Positions 35,939 through 45,358 are shown, numbered from the stretch's first letter. The stretch: 64,000 nucleotides of DNA from Pseudomonas sihuiensis (GCF_900106015.1 NZ_LT629797.1:62001-126000), one strand, 5' to 3'. Translations and numbers: made by a program. Notes: a model not told the origin generated them from the sequence alone.

Positions 35939-37243
35939 TTACAGAACGCTCAGCGGGTATTCGACGATCAGGCGCAGGTCGTTGTTGTCTGAACCGTTTA
36001 CCGAGTTGTACGCACTGTTGGCACGCCAGATGGCGCTACGAAGGCGGAACGACAGGTCTTTGGCGGCACCATCCTGAACGACGTATTTGGTTTCGAAGTT
36101 GAACTCGTGTTCTTTACCTTCCTCAGCGAAACCTGCAACGTCGATATTGTCGCCATAGATGTAGCGAGTCATGAAGCTCAGACCCGGTACGCCATACTCG
36201 GCCATGTTCAGGTCGTAGCGAGCCTGCCAGGAGCGTTCGTCCTTGCCATTGAAGTCGGAGTATTGCACGGAGTTGGCCAGCCAGACGGTACCGCCGCCGT
36301 CTACACCGTATTCATAGCCACGATCACCGCTCGAGCGTTGGTGGGCCAGGGTGAAAGTGTGAGCGCCCAGCGAGTAGGCAACTGCAAGACTCCAGATGGT
36401 GTTGTCTTCGTCACTAACAGTATTGGTGTAGGTCTTGTCGTAGTCGGTCTTGTAGACGTTGAAATCGAAGTTCAGAGCCTGCTCTTCGGCCAGCGACAGG
36501 TTGTAGTTGACGTTGCCGTAGTACTTCTTCCAGTAGTCTTCTACATCGGAGGCGTGGAATGCTGCACTCAGGTCATCGGTGAACGAGTAGGAAGCACCCA
36601 CGATATTGGCGTACTTCAGGCCAGCTTCACCTTTGCCGTTGATGTCATCACGGCTGGTGCCAGTTTGGCTGCTCATGGCGGTGAAGCGACCGGCGCTCAG
36701 TTCCAGACCTTCGATTTCGTTACTTACCAAGTAAGTACCGGTGGTGACCTCTGGCAGGATGCGGCTATCGTCGGTGGAGAACACCGGGCTGGCGGTGAAC
36801 TGACTGCCATACTTCAGAACAGTGTCGGAAATACGGAGCTTGACAGCGCCACCAACTTCGGTCTGAGTGTCGTCGCCACGACCGTCATCGGTCTGTGCGA
36901 ACTGACCTGTGCCGTAGCGGCCACGACCGCTGTCGAGCTTGATGCTGCTCAGGGAGTGCGCGTCAAAGCCGACACCAACGGTACCTTGGGTGAAGCCGGA
37001 TTCGTACAGCAGGCGGATACCCAGGCCAGTTTCTTCACGGTAGCCAGCCGGGTTGGCGGAGGTGCTTGCGCCGTTCGAGGCACCATTCTTGAAATCGCGG
37101 TTCATGTACAGAACGCGATTGAAGATATTGAAACTGCTGTCTTCGATAAAGCCGTTGGACTCGGACTGGCTGGAAGCCACTGCCATTTGGCTGGTGCCCG
37201 CGGCTACTGCCAGGGCGATTACGCTCCACTTCATCACTTGCAT
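35939..37243 (-). CDS. oprD: OprD-family outer-membrane porin
   Basis: 434-residue 18-strand porin for basic amino acids, peptides or small acids. Signal peptide about 1-24 (ending AVA), then the family N-terminus (FIEDSSFNIFNRVLYMNRDF), and the C-terminal strand ends LRLIVEYPLSVL. Its place between the PA0957-like thioesterase and the HIT/slyX genes equals that of P. aeruginosa oprD, the carbapenem entry porin, but OprD versus another subfamily member was not tested. AGGAG precedes ATG 37243. Confidence 0.85.
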   Translation of the reverse strand: MQVMKWSVIALAVAAGTSQMAVASSQSESNGFIEDSSFNIFNRVLYMNRDFKNGASNGASTSANPAGYREETGLGIRLLYESGFTQGTVGVGFDAHSLSSIKLDSGRGRYGTGQFAQTDDGRGDDTQTEVGGAVKLRISDTVLKYGSQFTASPVFSTDDSRILPEVTTGTYLVSNEIEGLELSAGRFTAMSSQTGTSRDDINGKGEAGLKYANIVGASYSFTDDLSAAFHASDVEDYWKKYYGNVNYNLSLAEEQALNFDFNVYKTDYDKTYTNTVSDEDNTIWSLAVAYSLGAHTFTLAHQRSSGDRGYEYGVDGGGTVWLANSVQYSDFNGKDERSWQARYDLNMAEYGVPGLSFMTRYIYGDNIDVAGFAEEGKEHEFNFETKYVVQDGAAKDLSFRLRSAIWRANSAYNSVNGSDNNDLRLIVEYPLSVL

Positions 37244-37904
37244 CGTGATTGCTCCTTTGGTTTAGAAGAGTTGCGCTGCCCACTGTTTTGTTATATGGGC
37301 GGCTCTTTCTTTTTGTGTCGGCGGTAACTTATAGCACGCAGCCAATATTGGCGATAGTTGCAGTCTATTCATTACGACCTCGTTCATGCTGGTGTCGCAT
37401 CGCATTAGGAGGAATGTCGCAAATCTGTAGCTCTGTCCTTGCGTTTCGTTATGCCAACGCTTTCGCGGCTCTGAGGTGCCTGGGGCCACTGTTATTGATC
37501 GACTGCACGGCTCGCCGAGCATTGCTTTCACAGATAGCAAAAGTCGTGCTCAAAACCTGGATGCACCGCTAAAACCTTGATTTTCTGGCATGCGGTGCGT
37601 CGAGTAGCGACGCTGATGCCGCGTGCGGCGCGGGTTTGCCTGAGCGAGGTAAGTTCTTCGTGTCTGGCCAGCGGCAGGCGATATCGCCTGCGTTCATATC
37701 GCTGCTCCGGTAACGCTTGGCACTGTCTATTACGGGAAGAAACAAAATGGTGCACGTCTGCGGTGCGTGTGCGTCCTGGCTGCCTTGCGTTGGTGCGTAG
37801 CCGCCGGATGAAGTCTCGACTGAGCCAGCGTATGCTGCGCGCCATCGTTTGGCCCTTGCTGGGGGCTACGCTTGATTGATCCCTTTATAAGGAGGAGAGC
37901 CGTC
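37244..37904. other. Long intergenic region between oprD and the HIT gene
   Basis: About 660 bp with no gene I can support; short open frames on both strands have no recognisable product or good ribosome site. It must hold the divergent promoters for oprD and the HIT-slyX pair. The composition is less GC-rich than the flanks. Only the RBS AAGGAGGA of the HIT gene is clear. In P. aeruginosa oprD has a long regulated leader, so a structured leader or sRNA here is possible but unproven. Confidence 0.5.
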
Positions 37905-38336
37905 ATGTTCGCTCTGGATTCGCGTCTGCAGCAGGACTGCCTGCTGGTCGGGGATTTTCCCCTGTGTCGTTTGCTGCTGATGAATGACTCCAATTACCCC
38001 TGGTTCATCCTCGTGCCTCGGCGTGAGGAGGTCAGCGAGTTGTTCCAGCTCGACGCTGACGATCAGCGTCAACTGTGGCAGGAGACCACGCTGCTGGCCG
38101 AGATCCTCAAGGACACTTTTGCCGCCGACAAGATGAACGTGGCCACGCTCGGCAATGTCGTCAGTCAGCTGCATATGCATGTGATCGTGCGCCGACGTGA
38201 CGATGTCGCCTGGCCCGCACCGGTCTGGGGGCGGCATCCGGCGCAGCCTTACGCACGGCAGCAGGTGGGACAGGTCATCGACAAGCTGCGCCTGGTGCTG
38301 ACCGAGAATTTTCAGTTTGCCGGAGAGCCAGCATGA
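37905..38336 (+). CDS. HIT-family protein with an incomplete histidine triad
   Basis: 143 residues from ATG 37905 (AAGGAGGA upstream). The HIT motif reads QLHMHVIV, so the first two histidines are kept and the third is Ile, as in the HIT-like subgroup found beside slyX in pseudomonads. The N-terminal [20 protein letters not shown] segment matches the family. Nucleotide hydrolase or transferase activity is uncertain. It overlaps slyX by 4 bp. Confidence 0.85.
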   Translation: MFALDSRLQQDCLLVGDFPLCRLLLMNDSNYPWFILVPRREEVSELFQLDADDQRQLWQETTLLAEILKDTFAADKMNVATLGNVVSQLHMHVIVRRRDDVAWPAPVWGRHPAQPYARQQVGQVIDKLRLVLTENFQFAGEPA

Positions 38337-38539
38337 GCCTCGAGTCGCGGATCATGGAGCTGGAAAGCCGCCTGGCTTTTCAGGATGACACCATTCAGGC
38401 GCTCAGCGATGAGCTGGTCGAGCAGAACAGGCGCATCGAGCGGATGCAGTTGCAATTGACGGTTCTGGCGCGGCGCCAGGAGGAGTTGAGCGGTCAGGCG
38501 GGTATTGCCGAAGACGAAGCGCCGCCACCTCATTACTGA
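38333..38539 (+). CDS. slyX: SlyX family protein
   Basis: 68 residues: an N-terminal coiled coil ([20 protein letters not shown]...) and the conserved C-terminal PPPHY. The role of SlyX is unknown in spite of its name. Translationally coupled with the HIT gene by a 4-bp overlap and followed by a shared terminator. Confidence 0.93.
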   Translation: MSLESRIMELESRLAFQDDTIQALSDELVEQNRRIERMQLQLTVLARRQEELSGQAGIAEDEAPPPHY

Positions 38540-38543
38540 TATG

Positions 38544-38570
38544 AAAAAGCCCGGTTTCCCGGGCTTTTCT
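38544..38570. terminator. Bidirectional terminator between slyX and the cold-shock-domain gene
   Basis: AAAAGCCCGG-TTTC-CCGGGCTTTT with T-rich and A-rich flanks, between convergent genes. Confidence 0.88.
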
Positions 38571-38581
38571 TTACGTGCTGC

Positions 38582-39220
38582 TCAGCGACGTGAAGGGGCT
38601 GCTGCGATCACGTCTTCCGCCTGCAGGCCTTTGTCACGCTGCATGACCGAGAACTCCACGCGTTGGCCTTCGATCAGTACGCGGTGGCCTTCGCCGCGAA
38701 TGGCGCGAAAGTGCACGAAGATATCGTCACCCGAGTCGCGGGAAATGAAGCCGAACCCCTTGGACGTATTGAACCACTTGACCGTACCAGTCTCGCGATC
38801 ATCTGGAGCCACGCTGGTGCTGGCACTGGCTTGTTGCACGGGTGGGCGTCGGTCTGCGCTGCGCGGCTGCGTGCCCAGCTGTGCTGCAAGGCTCAGCGCC
38901 ACGGCAACGACCAAGGCCAGAAGTGGTAACCAGATGGCGGGTTGGCTACCGATGCTGGGCAGCGGGGCAAGCAGGATCAAGCTCTGTACCACGGCAGCCA
39001 GTATCAATAGAGCCGATGACAGCCCCTGCAGTTGTTGGCGCGCGGCGTGAACGTTCTGTTGTTGCGCTGCGGCAAGCAGGTTGAACAGGCCGATCAGGGC
39101 CAGATAAATGGCATCCGGGGTGGTCAGGAACGAAGTGGAAAAACCGGGTACGGCAGACAGCAGCAGGGCGGCAAACCCTGTCACGAGATGGGCAATCTTC
39201 AACATCTTCGATGAACTCAC
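38582..39220 (-). CDS. Membrane protein with C-terminal cold-shock domain
   Basis: 212 residues. The first 115 contain about four hydrophobic segments (7-27, 34-52, 68-86, 95-115); a Pro/Ser/Ala-rich linker leads to a CspA-type cold-shock domain (about 143-208) with RNP1 KGFGFIS (154-160) and RNP2 DIFVHF (166-171). It should tether a nucleic-acid-binding domain to the inner membrane. The homologue in the same place in P. aeruginosa is labelled cold-shock protein. Confidence 0.87.
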   Translation of the reverse strand: MSSSKMLKIAHLVTGFAALLLSAVPGFSTSFLTTPDAIYLALIGLFNLLAAAQQQNVHAARQQLQGLSSALLILAAVVQSLILLAPLPSIGSQPAIWLPLLALVVAVALSLAAQLGTQPRSADRRPPVQQASASTSVAPDDRETGTVKWFNTSKGFGFISRDSGDDIFVHFRAIRGEGHRVLIEGQRVEFSVMQRDKGLQAEDVIAAAPSRR

Positions 39221-39377
39221 TGATTGAATGATGACTCAAGGTGTTGCGGAGAGAGCGCGCTTCAAGGGTTGCCAGTCGAACGGCAACGACGCGCGCCGGT
39301 ATACAAGGTTGGCGACACCGCAGAATGGTAATGCGGCGTGCGAGACTATTTAACAGCAAAGGCGGGGGCTTCTCAAA

Positions 39378-40445
39378 TCAAGCGCTTAGCATCGTTTCGC
39401 TGGTAATCGGATGGACCTGATTGCGTCCGGCGCGTTTGGCTTGATAAAGCGCGTCATCGGCCCGCGTGAGCAGCGATTCGAATGTGTCGCCTTCTTCGGC
39501 CATGGCGCAGCCGAAGGACGCGGTAATGCTGTCCAGAATCTGGTCCGTGCGCCTTACCTTGACCCTCAGTGACTGGATCTTGTGGCGCAGTTGTTCGGCG
39601 AAATCGAGGACTCCGTTGAGGTTGGCGCAGTTACGCAGTACCACACAGAACTCTTCGCCGCCGTAGCGCGCAGCAAAGGCCTCCGGTGGCAGCAGGTCAC
39701 GCAATAGTTGCCCGACGTGTTGCAGTACGCGGTCACCCAGTGGATGGCCGTATTGGTCGTTGAACTGCTTGAAGTAGTCGATATCCAGAATCACCAGCGC
39801 CAGGCCCTGTTGTGACTCGTTCAGGGCGCGCTCCAGCAAACGGGTAAAGGCATGGCGGTTGAATACGCGGGTCAGGCTGTCGAGCGTTGCTGCCAGATGT
39901 GCGCGCTCCAGCTGGCTGCGCAGGTGCGTGATCTCTTGCTGCGCGGCGCGTAGGCGGTAAAGGAATTTTTCCTGCTGATCCTGCATCAGCTGGGTGCTTT
40001 CCTGCAGATCGCTGAGCACGCTGGGTAGATCGTCGACGATGGGTTCCTGCAGTGCGCTGAGACCCTGGCTCAGGCTCTGCTGGTAGTACTGGCCGCCAAT
40101 CACGCTGCGTGAGACGTCGCCTTCGATATCATCGACCAGCTCGATTACCTGCTGCTGGCCGGCGCGAGCTTCTTCCAGCTCGCCGCGGATGATGTAATCG
40201 CGAAACAGCCGGCTGGCGGTTTCCAGCGGGAACGCGTCGAAGTCCTCGACCACCTTGTCCAGGCGGCGGTTGAGCTCTGGTTCGCTGCCTCTGCTGTAGG
40301 TGTACCACAGTGCATAGTGCACCGGGTTTGGCGGGATATCGTGACGCATCATCAGTGGCACGGCTTGCTTCAGGAGCTCGGCCGCCTCGCGGGTTTCTTC
40401 CGGATATAGGTCGATGATGCTGGGCGGTTTGGCTGGCTGACTCAT
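39378..40445 (-). CDS. GGDEF-domain diguanylate cyclase
   Basis: 355 residues from ATG 40445. The first 180 residues form a soluble helical sensor-like region without membrane segments; the GGDEF domain carries the metal-binding DIDYFKQFND (221-230) and the active-site GGEEF (262-266), so c-di-GMP synthesis is likely. The inhibitory RxxD site expected five residues before GGEEF is missing (PPEAFAAR). In P. aeruginosa I do not recall this gene between the cold-shock gene and dps, so it may be a lineage-specific insertion. Confidence 0.88.
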   Translation of the reverse strand: MSQPAKPPSIIDLYPEETREAAELLKQAVPLMMRHDIPPNPVHYALWYTYSRGSEPELNRRLDKVVEDFDAFPLETASRLFRDYIIRGELEEARAGQQQVIELVDDIEGDVSRSVIGGQYYQQSLSQGLSALQEPIVDDLPSVLSDLQESTQLMQDQQEKFLYRLRAAQQEITHLRSQLERAHLAATLDSLTRVFNRHAFTRLLERALNESQQGLALVILDIDYFKQFNDQYGHPLGDRVLQHVGQLLRDLLPPEAFAARYGGEEFCVVLRNCANLNGVLDFAEQLRHKIQSLRVKVRRTDQILDSITASFGCAMAEEGDTFESLLTRADDALYQAKRAGRNQVHPITSETMLSA

Positions 40446-40507
40446 GGGTGTCGGAAACTCAATGGCGAATGGCCAGAGCATAGATCAGGGCAAGGCTGCA
40501 TGCCTAA

Positions 40508-40532
40508 TGAAAAGGCCCGGATCACCGGGCCT
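40508..40532 (-). terminator. Terminator after dps
   Basis: AGGCCCGG-TGAT-CCGGGCCT on the minus strand, followed by TTTTC; begins 10 bp after the dps stop. Confidence 0.85.
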
Positions 40533-40541
40533 CTGAGCATC

Positions 40542-41012
40542 TCAAACAGCGAGCAGGCTACGCAGCATCCAGGCGGTTTTCTCGTGCACCTGCATGCGTT
40601 GGGTCAGCAGATCGGCAGTCGGCTCGTCGCTGACCTTGTCCAGCAGTGGGAAAATGCCGCGCGCAGTGCGTACGACGGCCTCTTGGCCTTGCACCAGTAG
40701 CTTGATCATTTCGTCGGCGCTGGGTACGCCTTCCTCTTCCTTGATCGAGGACAGGCGGGCGTAGGCGGCGTAGGTGCCTGGCGCCGGGAAGCCCAGTGCA
40801 CGGATTCGTTCGGCGATTGCATCAACCGCCAGCGCCAGCTCGGTGTACTGGCCTTCGAACATCAGGTGCAGGGTGTTGAACATCGGACCGGTGACATTCC
40901 AGTGGAAGTTATGGGTCTTCAGGTACAGGGTGTAGGTGTCGGCCAGAAGGCGCGAGAGGCCTTCGGCGATGGCGGCGCGATCCTGTTCGGCGATTCCGAT
41001 ATTGATTTCCAT
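40542..41012 (-). CDS. dps: Dps-family ferritin-like DNA protection protein
   Basis: 156 residues (start ATG 41012 behind AAAGGAGAA). The dimer-interface ferroxidase centre is visible as HNFHWNVTG (about 31-39) and the Asp/Glu ligands in [19 protein letters not shown]. Dodecameric Dps stores iron and protects DNA during oxidative stress. The place before aspS matches P. aeruginosa. Confidence 0.92.
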   Translation of the reverse strand: MEINIGIAEQDRAAIAEGLSRLLADTYTLYLKTHNFHWNVTGPMFNTLHLMFEGQYTELALAVDAIAERIRALGFPAPGTYAAYARLSSIKEEEGVPSADEMIKLLVQGQEAVVRTARGIFPLLDKVSDEPTADLLTQRMQVHEKTAWMLRSLLAV

Positions 41013-41210
41013 GGTTTTTCTCCTTTCAGGTGAGCCCAGGGTGTCTATCCCGCAGTGTTGGTGAGAGCCTAACACGCAGGGCGTCGGGATGATCTTGGCT
41101 TATATCAATGAAAGCGATGTTTAGAGGCTATTGATAGCGGACGGTTCATTTGCGGCCAATAAATCCCGGCCCTGGCGCGACGTCAGTCCTATGCGTGGTG
41201 CGATGCCCGC

Positions 41211-42329
41211 TCAGCCGTGCGCCAGTCCCGGCTTCTGCTGCAGGGTGCGATTGAATACCTCCACCCAATGGGCGCTGAATTGCTGCCCGGCAAGGTTGTT
41301 GATTTCAAGGATGGCGCGTAGCAATGGGCGTTTGCTCAATGTCTGGTACGCGCGTTCATGGGTTCTTGCGTCAAAGGTGTCGACGATATGCAGGATCAGT
41401 GCGCCAGGGGCTATCTCCCTTTCTCGCAGGCCTTTGGGGTAGCCAGAACCATCGGCATGTTCCTGGTGCTGCATGATGATCTCCATCGCCGCCGACCAGT
41501 CAGGCATGCGTTTGAGCAGATCGCTGGCCAGGCGCGGGTGGCCTTGCATCATGCGGCGTTCTTCGCGGCTGAAATGGCTTTGCTTGTGCAGAAGCTCCAG
41601 CGGCAGGAAGGCCATGCCGAGGTCATGCAGGCAGACTGCGGCCGCCAGTTGCTCTGGCTGTTCCGCGTAGCCGCCCGCTGCATTGATGCTCAGTGCCAGT
41701 TCCAGCAGGCGCAGGTTGCGGCCTCGCCAGTAGGGGGAGCGCTGTTCGGCGGCCTCGGTCAGCGCGCAGAAGAACTGCAGGTCGGGTTGGACCATGATCG
41801 CGTGGCGTGTCAGCAGCGCTTCGGTGCGGCTTGGTTGCGCTTCTTCGTTGAGTGGCAGGCGAGTGCTGGGGTCCATCTGCTGCAGCAGCTCGAGTCGTAC
41901 CTTGGTCTGTTGCTCTTTCGGCGTCATGGCCAGCGCCTGCAGCGCGCTGCACAGCTGGCTGACCTGTGTGCTGTCGGGGGCTGGTTCGGCGCCGTCCAGC
42001 GCCTGGGCGACCTGGGCGCGCAGATGGTCGAGGCTGAGCAGTAGTATGTCTCCGAGCAGGCTGTCGAAGGTCAGGTGCCCCGAGCGTAGGGCATCGAGTA
42101 CGTCCTCCATGGCTTGTGGCAGCGGCATCAGCTCGTTGAGCTCGACGTAACCCAGATTGCCCTTGAGCGTATGGATCAGGCGAAACAGCTCGCGCAGCCG
42201 TTCCGAGCTCTTTGGCGCTTGTTCCAGTTCGATCAGCAGTTGCTCGCAGCGGGGAAACTGCTCGGCGGCGTCGAGGCGGAAGTCTTCCAGCAGATCGCTG
42301 GACAGGTCGCTGCGATGGGCTTGGTCCAT
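41211..42329 (-). CDS. Hpt domain fused to an HD-GYP domain
   Basis: 372 residues. N-terminal histidine phosphotransfer domain (about 8-105) with phosphorylatable His53 in IHTLKGN, then an HD-GYP domain (about 170-370): HD at 235-236 (CLHDLGMA), His264, His288 and His291, and GYP at 296-298 (HADGSGYPKG). HD-GYP enzymes degrade c-di-GMP. The usual Lys of HDxGK is Met239 here, so activity is uncertain. The fusion suggests phosphorelay control of c-di-GMP breakdown, opposite the nearby GGDEF enzyme. Confidence 0.85.
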   Translation of the reverse strand: MDQAHRSDLSSDLLEDFRLDAAEQFPRCEQLLIELEQAPKSSERLRELFRLIHTLKGNLGYVELNELMPLPQAMEDVLDALRSGHLTFDSLLGDILLLSLDHLRAQVAQALDGAEPAPDSTQVSQLCSALQALAMTPKEQQTKVRLELLQQMDPSTRLPLNEEAQPSRTEALLTRHAIMVQPDLQFFCALTEAAEQRSPYWRGRNLRLLELALSINAAGGYAEQPEQLAAAVCLHDLGMAFLPLELLHKQSHFSREERRMMQGHPRLASDLLKRMPDWSAAMEIIMQHQEHADGSGYPKGLREREIAPGALILHIVDTFDARTHERAYQTLSKRPLLRAILEINNLAGQQFSAHWVEVFNRTLQQKPGLAHG

Positions 42330-42406
42330 GGTCGTTCTCCAGGCAGGAGGCGCTCCTCATTATAGAAGGCATCTGCCGAGCGGCTGCGTCATGACGATTT
42401 ACGCTA

Positions 42407-42412
42407 TATAAT
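42407..42412 (+). promoter_or_regulatory. -10 box of aspS
   Basis: TATAAT, identical to consensus, within GCTATATAATCCCGC, about 116 bp before the aspS start. No consensus -35 at 16-18 bp. Confidence 0.6.
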
Positions 42413-42527
42413 CCCGCTCTTTATCGAAGCGCGGCGTACGGTTGGACGTTCGCTGTGGTGTGGCTCCTGCCCAGGGCGTTGGGGGCTGCCTGACCTATCC
42501 AAGACCTTAGAGAAGCGAAACACGATC

Positions 42528-44303
42528 ATGATGCGCAGCCACTATTGCGGCCAGTTGAACGAGAGCCTGGATGGCCAGGAAATCACCCTTTGCGGCTGGG
42601 TACACCGTCGCCGTGACCATGGCGGGGTGATCTTCCTCGATATTCGTGATCGTGAAGGTCTGGCTCAGGTGGTGTTCGACCCGGATCGCGCCGAAACCTT
42701 CGCCAAGGCTGACCGCGTGCGCAGCGAGTATGTGGTGAAGATCACCGGCAAGGTGCGCCTGCGCCCTGCCGGTGCGGTCAACCCGAACATGGCTTCCGGC
42801 GCCATCGAAGTGCTGGGCTACGAGCTGGACGTGCTCAACGAGGCCGAGACCCCGCCGTTCCCGCTCAACGAATACACCGACGTCGGCGAGGAAACCCGCC
42901 TGCGTTATCGCTTCATCGACCTGCGTCGCCCGGAAATGGCCGAGAAGCTCAAGCTGCGCTCGCGCATCACTTCGAGCATCCGTCGCTACCTGGACGACAA
43001 TGGCTTCCTCGACGTCGAGACGCCGATCCTGACCCGCGCCACCCCGGAAGGCGCGCGCGATTACCTGGTGCCGAGCCGCACCCACGCCGGCAGCTTCTTC
43101 GCCCTGCCGCAGTCGCCGCAGCTGTTCAAGCAACTGCTGATGGTCGCCGGCTTCGACCGCTACTACCAGATCGCCAAGTGTTTCCGCGACGAGGACCTGC
43201 GTGCCGACCGTCAGCCGGAGTTCACCCAGATCGACATCGAGACCAGCTTCCTCGATGAAAAGGACATCATGGACATCACCGAGACCATGGTGCGCAACCT
43301 GTTCAAGGAAGTGCTGGGCGTCGAGTTCGGCGAATTGCCGCACATGACCCTGGCCGAAGCCATGCGCCGCTTTGGTTCGGACAAGCCGGATCTGCGCATT
43401 CCGCTGGAGCTGGTGGACGTCGAGGATCAGCTCAAGGACGTTGAATTCAAGGTCTTCGCCGGCCCGGCCAACGACCCGAAATGCCGCGTCACTGCGCTGC
43501 GTGTCCCGGGCGGGGCGAGCATGCCGCGCAAGCAGATCGACGATTACACCAAGTTCGTCGGCATCTACGGCGCCAAGGGCCTGGCCTATATCAAGGTCAA
43601 CGAACGTGCGGCTGGTGTCGAAGGTCTGCAGTCGCCGATCGTCAAGAACATCCCGCTGGACAACATCAACGTCATCCTCGACCGCGTTGGTGCGGTCGAT
43701 GGCGATATCGTGTTCTTTGGTGCCGACAAGGCCAAGATCGTCAGCGAAGCCCTGGGCGCGCTGCGTATCAAGCTGGGTCATGACCTGAACCTGTTCACCT
43801 GCGAGTGGGCGCCGCTGTGGGTCGTCGACTTCCCGATGTTCGAAGAGAACGACGACGGCAGCCTGACCGCCATGCACCACCCCTTCACCTCGCCCAAGTG
43901 CACCCCCGAGGAGCTGGAGGCCAACCCGGCGGCTGCACTGTCGCGTGCCTACGACATGGTACTCAACGGCACCGAGCTGGGTGGCGGTTCGATCCGTATC
44001 CACGACAAGGCCATGCAGCAGACCGTGTTCCGAGTGCTTGGCATCAGTGAAGAGGAGCAGCAGGAGAAGTTCGGCTTCCTGCTGGATGCGCTCAAGTATG
44101 GTGCGCCACCCCATGGCGGCCTGGCCTTCGGCCTGGATCGCCTGGTGATGCTGATGACTGGCGCGCAGTCGATCCGCGAAGTGATCGCCTTCCCGAAAAC
44201 CCAGAGCGCGGCCTGCGTCATGACTCAGGCGCCGGGCATCGTCGACAACAAGTCGCTGCGCGAGCTACACATCCGCCTGCGCGAGCAAGCCAAGGCCGAG
44301 TAA
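42528..44303 (+). CDS. aspS: Aspartyl-tRNA synthetase, bacterial type
   Basis: 591-residue class IIb synthetase. OB-fold anticodon domain (1-110), motif 2 [21 protein letters not shown] insertion domain (about 280-420), and motif 3 [12 protein letters not shown]. His31 (RRRDHGG) is the residue associated with non-discriminating AspRS in P. aeruginosa, which charges both tRNA-Asp and tRNA-Asn and needs GatCAB; this is recalled and not tested. Two ATGs (42528, 42531) are possible starts. Confidence 0.97.
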   Translation: MMRSHYCGQLNESLDGQEITLCGWVHRRRDHGGVIFLDIRDREGLAQVVFDPDRAETFAKADRVRSEYVVKITGKVRLRPAGAVNPNMASGAIEVLGYELDVLNEAETPPFPLNEYTDVGEETRLRYRFIDLRRPEMAEKLKLRSRITSSIRRYLDDNGFLDVETPILTRATPEGARDYLVPSRTHAGSFFALPQSPQLFKQLLMVAGFDRYYQIAKCFRDEDLRADRQPEFTQIDIETSFLDEKDIMDITETMVRNLFKEVLGVEFGELPHMTLAEAMRRFGSDKPDLRIPLELVDVEDQLKDVEFKVFAGPANDPKCRVTALRVPGGASMPRKQIDDYTKFVGIYGAKGLAYIKVNERAAGVEGLQSPIVKNIPLDNINVILDRVGAVDGDIVFFGADKAKIVSEALGALRIKLGHDLNLFTCEWAPLWVVDFPMFEENDDGSLTAMHHPFTSPKCTPEELEANPAAALSRAYDMVLNGTELGGGSIRIHDKAMQQTVFRVLGISEEEQQEKFGFLLDALKYGAPPHGGLAFGLDRLVMLMTGAQSIREVIAFPKTQSAACVMTQAPGIVDNKSLRELHIRLREQAKAE

Positions 44304-44311
44304 GCCTGCAC

Positions 44312-44340
44312 AAGAAGCCTGGATTTCCAGGCTTCTTCGT
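44312..44340 (+). terminator. Terminator after aspS
   Basis: AAGAAGCCTGG-ATTT-CCAGGCTTCTT, an 11-bp perfect stem 8 bp after the stop codon, with a short T-rich tail. Confidence 0.85.
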
Positions 44341-44343
44341 TAT

Positions 44344-44376
44344 GGGTGGAGAGACTCGAACTCTCACGCCCCGGCA
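44344..44376 (-). other. tRNA-Leu-like 3' fragment (T-arm remnant)
   Basis: On the minus strand the sequence contains GTGAGAGTTCGAGTCTCTCC, a perfect T-arm (GAGAG, loop TTCGAGT, CTCTC at 44349-44365) preceded by a GGCGTGA variable-loop-like end, as in tRNA-Leu. No anticodon arm or D-arm follows, and the 3' end reads CACCCATA instead of a CCA tail. I take it as a decayed tRNA end between aspS and yebC, not a functional gene. Confidence 0.4.
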
Positions 44377-44405
44377 ATTGTGAAACCTTATAGATGGAGT
44401 GAGTT

Positions 44406-45155
44406 ATGGCTGGTCATTCCAAATGGGCCAATATCAAGCACCGCAAGGGGCGTCAGGACGCCAAGCGGGGCAAGATCTTCACCAAGCTGATTCGTGAACT
44501 GACGGTCGCGGCCAAGCACGGCGGCCCGGTTCCGGCGGACAACCCGCGTCTGCGTCTGGCCGTGGACAAGGCGCTGACCAACAACATGTCGCGTGAAGTC
44601 ATCGATCGCGCCATCGCCCGCGGCGCCGGCAATAACGAAGCCGACAACGTCGTCGAGTTCAGCTACGAAGGCTATGCACCGAGCGGTGTGGCCATCATCG
44701 TCGAGGTGATGACCGACAACCGCAACCGCACCGCCGCAGAAGTGCGTCATGCCTTTACCAAGTGCGGCGGCAATCTCGGCACCGATGGTTCGGTTGCCTA
44801 CATGTTCGACCGCAAGGGGCAGATCAGCTTCGCGCCGGGTGTCGATGAGGATTCCCTCATGGAAGCCGCGCTGGAGGCTGGCGCCGATGACGTGGAGATG
44901 GGCGAGGACGGCTCGGCCCTGGTATCGACCAGCTTCACCGAGTTCCACGCCGTCAACGAGGCGCTGGGCGCTGCCGGGTTCAAGGCCGAGGAGGCGGAAA
45001 TCGCCATGATCCCCTCGATCAGCGCGCCGATTGCTGATCTGGAAACCGCGCAGAAGGTCTTCAAGCTGATCGACATGCTCGAAGATCTGGATGACGTGCA
45101 GAACGTCTATCACAACGCCGAAGTCGCCGACGAGATCATGGAACAGCTCGGCTGA
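44406..45155 (+). CDS. yebC: YebC/PmpR-family transcriptional regulator
   Basis: 249 residues. Hallmark N-terminus [20 protein letters not shown] and the later [20 protein letters not shown]. PmpR in P. aeruginosa represses the quinolone-signal response regulator gene pqsR; other family members assist translation of proline-rich stretches. It directly precedes ruvC, as in most gammaproteobacteria. RBS is moderate (GGAGTGAGTT). Confidence 0.95.
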   Translation: MAGHSKWANIKHRKGRQDAKRGKIFTKLIRELTVAAKHGGPVPADNPRLRLAVDKALTNNMSREVIDRAIARGAGNNEADNVVEFSYEGYAPSGVAIIVEVMTDNRNRTAAEVRHAFTKCGGNLGTDGSVAYMFDRKGQISFAPGVDEDSLMEAALEAGADDVEMGEDGSALVSTSFTEFHAVNEALGAAGFKAEEAEIAMIPSISAPIADLETAQKVFKLIDMLEDLDDVQNVYHNAEVADEIMEQLG

Positions 45156-45172
45156 GGTTGTAGCCTGGATGT

Positions 45173-45246
45173 GTAGGGTGGGCCGGGCGGCGATCCGCCT
45201 TAGCCCGCCATGGGCAACAACCCTGGTGGGCTGAAGCCCACCCTAC
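45173..45246. repeat. REP-like inverted pair between yebC and ruvC
   Basis: GTAGGGTGGGC (45173-45183) and GCCCACCCTAC (45236-45246) are inverted; the right side alone forms GTGGGCT-GA-AGCCCAC. A second Pseudomonas REP type (GTAGGGTGGG), different from that at 7975. It lies in the 200-bp gap before ruvC. Confidence 0.8.
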
Positions 45247-45322
45247 GCTCACCCGGCGCCCCTTCTACGGTTTTCTCTGGTTCCTCAGGCGCGTCACGAG
45301 TGACGGCGCATGAGGACCACCG

Positions 45323-45328
45323 TATACT
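45323..45328 (+). promoter_or_regulatory. -10 box of the ruvCAB operon
   Basis: TATACT, 31 bp before the ruvC ATG. The -35 region (about 17 bp upstream) is not close to consensus. Confidence 0.5.
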
Positions 45329-45358
45329 CGCCAACTGGATAAATAGACAGTTGCCGAC

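Noticed and set aside
37700..37740. Possible sigma-54 promoter (TGGCAC) in the oprD-HIT gap
   Set aside because: The -12 element does not follow at the required 5-bp spacing (ATTA in place of TTGC).
37528..37879. Short genes in the oprD-HIT gap
   Set aside because: Two overlapping frames (105 and 100 aa) on opposite strands; Arg/Ser-rich translations without ribosome sites or known families.
42507..44114. A 535-residue open frame on the minus strand across aspS
   Set aside because: It is antisense to a full-length, motif-complete AspRS; its product is low-complexity with no recognisable domain, as expected from GC-rich codon bias.
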